A stretch of 64,000 nt of DNA from Rhytidiadelphus loreus. Taxonomy: Eukaryota; Streptophyta; Bryopsida; Hypnales; Hylocomiaceae. Below, piece by piece: positions 58,301-64,000 of this stretch. The notes beneath the pieces were generated by a model. It saw nothing but the letters and a program-made list of their open reading frames with translations. It did no database searches and was not told the DNA's origin. The stretch is taken from the NCBI GenBank assembly GCA_947034895.1, contig OX344762.1, positions 70,178,981 to 70,242,980 on the forward strand, in the 5' to 3' direction. The translations under genes were made by a program, and so were the position numbers. Numbering within the stretch: the stretch's first letter is position 1; the number at the start of each line of letters is the position of its first letter.

Positions 58301-60565
58301 CTCTGTTAATTTCCTTGGAAGTGCAATCACATAGAAGGTCGATCCAACTGCATTGTTTATTTTTATTCATTTAGAATGTCTCATGATTAAATGTAACATC
58401 AGAATAGCGTGTCATAGTGTACCATACAGTTGTTTTTGCTAGCTCTCATACCTTGGGACCACCATCAAGAAGCTTTTGAGTAAATGATCACTCAAGCAAC
58501 AAGTGGCCTACACAAGATCCAAGGTTGAATAAGTGATGTTCATCAATAGGTACTCGAATTCATATTGTTCATGAGCCCTCGATGTAGTATACGGAGTATC
58601 ATTCTTTCAATAGAATAAATGGTGTAACTAACACCATTTAAGGCAGGGCTTAAGGCACCAACTACATTGATTTATCCTATTAGTACGTGCAACACTAATT
58701 GACCATTGTTGGTAAAAGCTTAAACAACCACTTCTAATTTTGCAGTGACACTAATGTTACCCCCTCACTAAGAAGATGAATCAGCGCCAGTTGGTTGGTG
58801 CGGGAGGGGTAATTGTGGAAACTAATTACTCACGAACAGGCATTTGTGCGCTTGTCGCATGTTGATATAGCTTGCAGACGCCCAAGGGATTGCAGACGCC
58901 GCCGCCGCAGCTGTTGCTCGAGTTGAAGTGCCAAAGAGTCCGAAGCGTTTGACCAACGCTCGTGATATCGGTGTAAGCTCACAGCCGGCAGCAGCAACTG
59001 TGTATCCTCATCCCAACCTTCGAGATGCACAGAGATCACAGACTTCGTTACAATTGGGGTATGCACTATTATCTTCCTTATCAACCTGTAAGAATACGGT
59101 ATTCTAATGGATCAGAGGAGAGAGATAGAGAGAACCACCAAGGTCGTGTTTTGAAACCACACCTAATTATAAGTTTTTTTAATTTTTAAATATTCATGTT
59201 AGCAAATTGAAAGAGAATTCCAACACACCAAAGAGTGCATTGTTTGGACACCATATGCAAAAGTTAGAAGCGTGCAAAGTTTTATCGGTAGATTATCTAA
59301 TACCAAAATGACTTCTGACATTGAAGTGGTGTACATTCCCAAATAAATAATATGTAGTCATGGTGTAAGACTTTGCAGTGTCGCATTTAGGTAGGTGTTG
59401 CGATTAGGTGTGGTTACCTTAAATGGATACGGATACTAATTGTGAGGCATTCAAATCATGGGGAAGACAGACTCGATGACGTTTGTGCTTTTTGTTGTTG
59501 TTGGTGTGTGTGTGTGTGTTGAGCAGCATGTTCTCTTCGGAGTCATACCTCCCAAGCTCCAGCAGATGGCCATCTGAGCAACGGATGCCTGTTGGGCCCG
59601 AAGGTATGATGCCTTCCACGTTTTTATCGTGAATGATCTTGATTTTACATGCCTCATCATTTGCAACATGTTCACATCTTTCAGTGGCATGTCCCGAAAC
59701 AAATCTTAGAATCAATCGAAATAACAGCAGAGTCCAGGAACTACACAAAATTTCTCTAGATGTTTTAACTTAGTGAACTTGGATAAAACTAAAGAAAAAG
59801 GTTATATCTTCTCTATACTTCTTCTACATCTTGTCAGTACTTCGTCATCAGTTAAATGACTGTGTAGGAACTCTTCTCGTGTATTTTTAGATTGCCATAT
59901 TGCTATCAATATCAATTTGACCTCTCTTCACCCCGCTCATCAAACCAATATCAACCTTGCAGTCTAAAAATGTCCCTTACTTATGTAAATTGTTGGGCTG
60001 CTAAAGTGGGGTTAAGATAGAGGATCATAGCTTTAAGCATTTTAATGTGTCCCAAGTGTGATTTTTGGGAGATCACTGAAGGGCTCACTGGAAAGCTCAC
60101 TTAGGGTGCAAAAGCCAAACTCTAGTGATCAAATTATATCATCATTCAACGCATGTGATTTCGTATGTAATCATTCAAAGTGGGAGGTTGTAGACAACCT
60201 CATTTTCATTCAGATCCTTCCTATTAAAAAAGACGCAAATTTTTAAAGAATCAATGACCATGAACATTTAGCCAAGTCACGCTTTCTCCCAAGTTGCTAA
60301 TTGAAGAGCAACCAAGAGTGGATTGGAAGAGATGAGTTGGTGTTGGTAACAGGGATGAGTCAGTCAGCAGGAGACAGCATTATGCATGTCCCCAATGGTT
60401 GAATATCCTCTACCATATTAATCAGATTTACTTCTTTCTTACAATCGATATTGTTTCTTTCATTCTGCAGGTTGCGCAGGTGAATCTGCCATGAGATGGG
60501 ATCCTCCGCACTGCCACATTCAGAATAGACTCCATGCAAACATGTCACCAAGTGTGAGAATTTAA
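55049..60565 (+). CDS. MIKC-C type MADS-box transcription factor
   Basis: Nine exons are inferred from frame and splice signals: 55049-55527 (domain ATG at 55343), 56170-56236, 56637-56698, 57277-57376, 57742-57783, 57889-57930, 58871-59058, 59527-59603 and 60471-60565 (stop TAA). From 55343 the protein is 285 residues; from 55049, the first ATG after an in-frame TAG at 55010, it is 383. Residues are counted from the domain Met. The DNA-binding MADS domain is 1-60 ([18 protein letters not shown]...[18 protein letters not shown]). A short I region follows (62-84, with [14 protein letters not shown]). The K domain coiled coil spans about 85-166 ([34 protein letters not shown]), and the tail is Ala- and Ser-rich. 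Exon lengths of 185, 67, 62, 100, 42 and 42 nt before the tail are the MIKC-C norm. Such proteins act in the nucleus as dimers or tetramers on CArG boxes and control development. The domain wording is like that of non-seed plants. Intron 4 appears to start with GC. Confidence 0.9.
56068..56090 (-). promoter_or_regulatory. two telobox motifs in intron 1
   Basis: TTTAGGGTTT occurs at 56068-56077 and 56081-56090. Its complement AAACCCTAAA is the plant telobox, known in promoters and first introns and as a docking site for TRB proteins that recruit Polycomb complexes. MADS-box genes are classic Polycomb targets, but function here is inference. Confidence 0.4.
56253..56541 (+). repeat. intron 2 minisatellite, about 108-bp unit, three copies
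   Basis: Units start at 56253, 56362 and 56469, each opening GGTGCC(C/T)TA and carrying GGACCTTGGA-like, AGCAA-like and ACCCTGGG-like phrases. The copies are quite diverged and the third is shorter. The array begins 16 bp after the exon 2 donor. Confidence 0.7.
57377..57741 (+). other. intron 4 with GC donor (GC-AG intron)
   Basis: The canonical 100-nt exon 4 ends in AAAG followed by GCAAGT, the typical GC-AG donor consensus. The acceptor is TTTATTTCAG at 57732-57741. The next GT donor is 12 nt downstream (GTTCCT), in frame but weak. If the intron is retained, the frame continues 38 codons, to [11 protein letters not shown] and a stop, giving a truncated protein that lacks the distal K domain. 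Confidence 0.65.
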
Positions 60566-61505
60566 AATTTACAGTCCATCGGTCATCCACTCCGAAAGAC
60601 TGTCCAAGGCCTTCTTCAGAAAGCAGGGTTCATGAGCTCGCTCTAGCTCCTCGTCTCTGCCCTTCTTTCTCTTCCATGCAGATGCACACTCTCTAGCTTC
60701 CGAGTACCGCGTCCCAAACCTGGATTTGAGCAATTTTCATGCAGCTATACCTTGGCTGCAGTAGCACTCTGATAGATGATTTTAGTTTTTTTTTCTTGGG
60801 GCACACATTGCGGGCTGCCACAACTAAGCTGCAACGACAAGTAACCAGATTCACCCCGCTCCAAGATTTCCTCCTCGGGAGACCCCTGCTAGTCTAGTAG
60901 CAGGAGTTTTGTTTTCCCCATCAAGCCAGGTGATCAAACTCGGGCTACGGGTACTCTGTTAGTTTTTTTGGTTTGGTTTGATGGCAGCCAACCGAACTCG
61001 TCATAGCTCTGCAGATTGATAAGCATATATAGATAGAGATATATTCTTATGGGATACTTCTCTCTATAGTTGTGATAATTATTTAAGCTTTTGGCCTAAA
61101 CGTAGTCTCCAAACCACATTCCTTCCCCGTCAGGTTGCTTCTGAGTTTCAATTTAGTTGCTGAAGTGAAGAACTTGAATTGTGAAGTTAGTAGTAGAGTG
61201 ACGATGGGTTTGTAGAAACTCTCTCGTTCTGTAGAGTTTTAGGGTGTGGACTTTTGTTTATCGGATATATTCCTTTTGACACTTGCTTAATATATACTCC
61301 GTAATATGTTTCAATGCCTGAGTGGTAATGCAAGCATTGGCTTTGTATCCACTTGATTGCGAACGAGCTATTCTAAGATACTGTAGTTCAAGTTATTGAA
61401 GGATTCTAACTTAGGAATAGGATACGTAGTACTACGTAGTAGGCAGCCATGGATCATCCATAACATAAGATTGTTTAGAGAGTGAAAACCTTTCCATTAA
61501 TAAAC
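60566..61505 (+). other. putative 3' untranslated region of the MADS gene
   Basis: After the TAA the sequence is unique-looking for about 0.9 kb with no further open frame. AATAAA at 61499-61504 could be a polyadenylation signal. Nearer variants (for example AATATA at about 61289) are possible alternatives. The true cleavage site is unknown. Confidence 0.3.
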
Positions 61506-61609
61506 TGCTAATGTAGAGGTAGAGTTGATAGACCTCTTAACCTTAACCTTAATCAAATAGAGACATGCAAGCTACTGCTGTCGCAGCTACATAGTTCACC
61601 AAACACCAG

Positions 61610-62160
61610 GCATTGTCATGCGTTATCAATGTTATGTTACATTTGTTGGCATCATTTTGGAGTTCTTGTCAAGGACATGTGTTGTTTGGTGGGTTCCACC
61701 TACCTCAAGGGATTCTTAGTACGGTTTGTCATAGTTGTATTCAAATCATGTTATCTTCGGGTAATCACCTTATTCCACTGTAACAAAATCTGGTAAAAAA
61801 ACAAGGCACTCAAAATTGGATGTGGCTGGTTCTTTTGACCACCATTTTATGTACACTAAATAGTGAAATTAGGTTGCCTTAACAATTAGGTTGCCTTACT
61901 TCAAGAAACTCACTTTACAAGCCAACCAATCAACAAATATGTCTACTGTTTTTTTGTTTGTACACATAGAGGTTCATAAGTCCTACATGCATAAATTTTT
62001 AATTCAAAAAAGTAGTAAATTCTTGTAAAAAAACAATACATATTTATATAATGTAGAATGTTGAGAGATTAGTGTGGGGCAACCTAATTTCACTATTTAG
62101 TGCAGTGGCAAAACAATTTTGAGTGTATTTCTTTTACCAAATTTTGTTATACCCTATGCT
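61610..62160. repeat. repeat with inverted arms, copy 1
   Basis: The arms 61782-61879 and 62079-62149 are inverted. They share AACAAAAT(C/T)TGGTAAAA, ACTCAAAATTG and CACTAAATAGTGAAATTAGG. The left flank (GTTATGTTACATTTGTTGGC, GTTCTTGTCAAGGACATGTG) recurs at 62560-62625. No coding capacity is seen. Confidence 0.6.
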
Positions 62161-62557
62161 CAAGTCAGATTCATTAAAAAAATAAGTCAATATGGCATGT
62201 AATGAAATTTTCAAAAATTATAACATGGCATAATTGAATAGTTTAGAAAATTTTAATGAAAATAATTTGAATCCTAAAAAAAAACTGATGAAAAATAAAA
62301 AAAATTATATATATATCTATCTATATATAGAGAGAGATATACCAAAGTGGTTGTTTTAAAAATGTAAAAAAAATCATGGAATACATAAGCTTGCTTTGAT
62401 ATTAAAGTTGATTGTATTCCAAGAAGTCAAACTACTGTAGAAGACCTCCCCTTTTCATAAAATTCTAAGGATATATAGTTGCACTTTTGTCCTACACATA
62501 ACGATTCTTTGTCATCCATTGAACACCAAATGTCTGCAATGTTGTTTATGGGTTACT
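62161..62557. other. intergenic spacer between repeat copies
   Basis: AT-rich spacer with an AT/AG microsatellite at about 62304-62336. No gene. Confidence 0.5.
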
Positions 62558-63700
62558 GTTATGTCACATTTGTTGGCATCCTTTTGGGAGTTCTTGTCAA
62601 GGACATGTATTGTTTGGTGGGTTCTACTTGCACAAAATAATAAAACTAGGTTATCCTCACTAATTTCTCAACATTATACACTACAATAACTGTACCCATT
62701 CCCAACCAGGACCCTTACCCAATCTCTAGAGTAGTGAATTCCAACAGAGGCAGGGAGTGATTTTTGGAATTTGTTTTACAAACTAGTTCAAATAAGGTTG
62801 TATATAGGTCACAAGGCTTGGAGTTGTGTGAGTAGTAGTTAGTGATCGACAAGTGTGATACTAATTACAACAACAAGCATTGGGAATGGTGGTATGTATT
62901 ATTGATAATGACACATGTCCTTGGTTTTGAGCGCCAAAGTAAGCATGAAGTGGTCTCTTTGAATGAGCAGTTTTGACATAGTCTAGACATTGGCTATGGG
63001 CTCCCATCACTTTTGGGCTCCCAAAATTCACAATAATTTCAATTTAGGCAATAAAATTATGAAAAATTTGCAATCCCCATACTTTCTGTCTTTCTACATG
63101 AGAAAACTTTGTTGCACTTCAAACTACTTACAATCTGTTGCAAAATCACTTAAGTGATCGGGTATGGGTTCATTTTTTTTATATAAATATGTATTGTTAC
63201 TACAAAGGGATGCAATAACACAAAAACCATGTGTGTTGCATGGGTTGGTACATTGGTTCATGTCCAAGGCTTACAAAGTCTCATACTTTGAAACCCAATT
63301 ATATCTCATGTGCCCTTATGTAGACAAGTAGTGAGTCATGAGGTAATTATTTTAGATATGGCAACCAATTGTTAAAGCAACCCAATTTCACTATTTTTTG
63401 TACTTCAAAGGATTTTTAGTATGGTTTGTAATAATTGCTTTGGTTTGTATTCAAATTATGTTATCTTGGCTTAATCACTTTATTCCACCATAACAAAATT
63501 TGGTAAAAAAAAAAAGGGCACTCAAAATTAGGCGTGGTTCTTTTGACTACCATTCTATGTAGTTGCAAAACAAAAAAGAAATATCTCCAATCATTTGGGG
63601 ACTTTATAGAATGGTGATCAAAAGAACCACATCTAATCTTGAGTGCATTTTTTTTAATAATTTTTCTTATAATGTTCATGTTGCTTCTTATTTCAATCAT
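62558..63700. repeat. repeat copy 2 with internal hairpin
   Basis: It repeats the flank and arm phrases of 61610-62160 in the same orientation. These are TTGTCAAGGACATGTATTGT, and ATTCAAAT(C/T)ATGTTATCTT followed by AACAAAATTTGG. Arms 63518-63560 and 63608-63646 form a tight inverted repeat sharing TGGTTCTTTTGA and GCACTCAA, with a loop of about 47 nt. Confidence 0.55.
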
Positions 63701-64000
63701 ACTTTGAAACTCAATTATATCTTCTATCCTCTAGGCCCAAATTATGTGCAACCATCAATTTATTGATATTTTTCATGAACTTTCCAAATCATTTCAATAA
63801 CAAACAATTTGATTTCATAGATATAAATAGAATTGCATAGTGATCTCTCCCCTTGTCCCTCTTTAGAATGGGGATGAGGGTAGTTTAAATGAATTTCTTT
63901 CATTGGTTTGAAAAAAAATGTTGGCCAATGTTTGAAGTGGCCACCATGGATTTTAGAAAATGAGAAAAGACCCCACACACACATTATTTAACAATGTTTT
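63701..64000. other. window edge, no gene recognised
   Basis: The last 300 bases have one 74-codon minus-strand open stretch with no motif. Any element here may continue beyond the window. Confidence 0.4.

Overview
The window is plant nuclear DNA: AT-rich, dense with transposon debris, and carrying one clear multi-exon gene near its right end. That gene (coding 55343-60565, or from 55049 if an N-terminal extension is used) encodes a MIKC-type MADS-box transcription factor. Its internal exons 1-6 are 185, 67, 62, 100, 42 and 42 nt, the classic MIKC-C pattern. The wording of the MADS domain (start [18 protein letters not shown], then [18 protein letters not shown]), the old land-plant type LINE and the large repeat-filled intergenic space suggest a seed-free land plant such as a fern or lycophyte. 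That placement is inference.

Layout. Bases 1-2237 hold nothing recognisable. Bases 2248-14608 form a 12.36-kb Mutator-like (MULE) element with 73-bp terminal inverted repeats and a perfect 10-bp target duplication. Inside it, in order, are a decayed SWIM-zinc-finger/transposase-type gene (3279-5327, minus), a foldback element (5656-6295), fragments of a gene resembling an adenine-type DNA methyltransferase (7324-9218, plus), and two elements flanked by TTAA (9342-12963 and 12968-13875). The first TTAA element is itself split by a 2.65-kb CACTA transposon (10145-12791).

From 14.6 to 53 kb the window is a graveyard. It holds a 359-bp MITE (16016-16374), a decayed LINE on the minus strand (about 18820-23760), further TTAA elements (24716, 27384, 37263 and 42897), an imperfect 147-nt hairpin (28768-28914), a G-depleted block (32440-33390), foldback elements sharing an AAGGTAG...GCTCTAAAA end, a 222-bp CACTA-type MITE (40717-40938), a 563-bp MULE-type MITE (52589-53151) and several minisatellites. 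No intact protein gene is recognised in this stretch.

From 53.7 kb the sequence becomes GC-richer and leads into the MADS gene. The gene has a Gln-rich 5' extension overlapped by a 106-codon upstream ORF, a likely GC-AG intron, a tandem NAGNAG acceptor, and a minisatellite in intron 2. The last 2.5 kb hold a repeat family with foldback arms.

Most interesting: a MULE that appears to carry both a SWIM-type transposase relic and a DNA-methyltransferase-like relic; the TTAA-flanked short-element family; and the dual-frame 5' end of the MADS gene.
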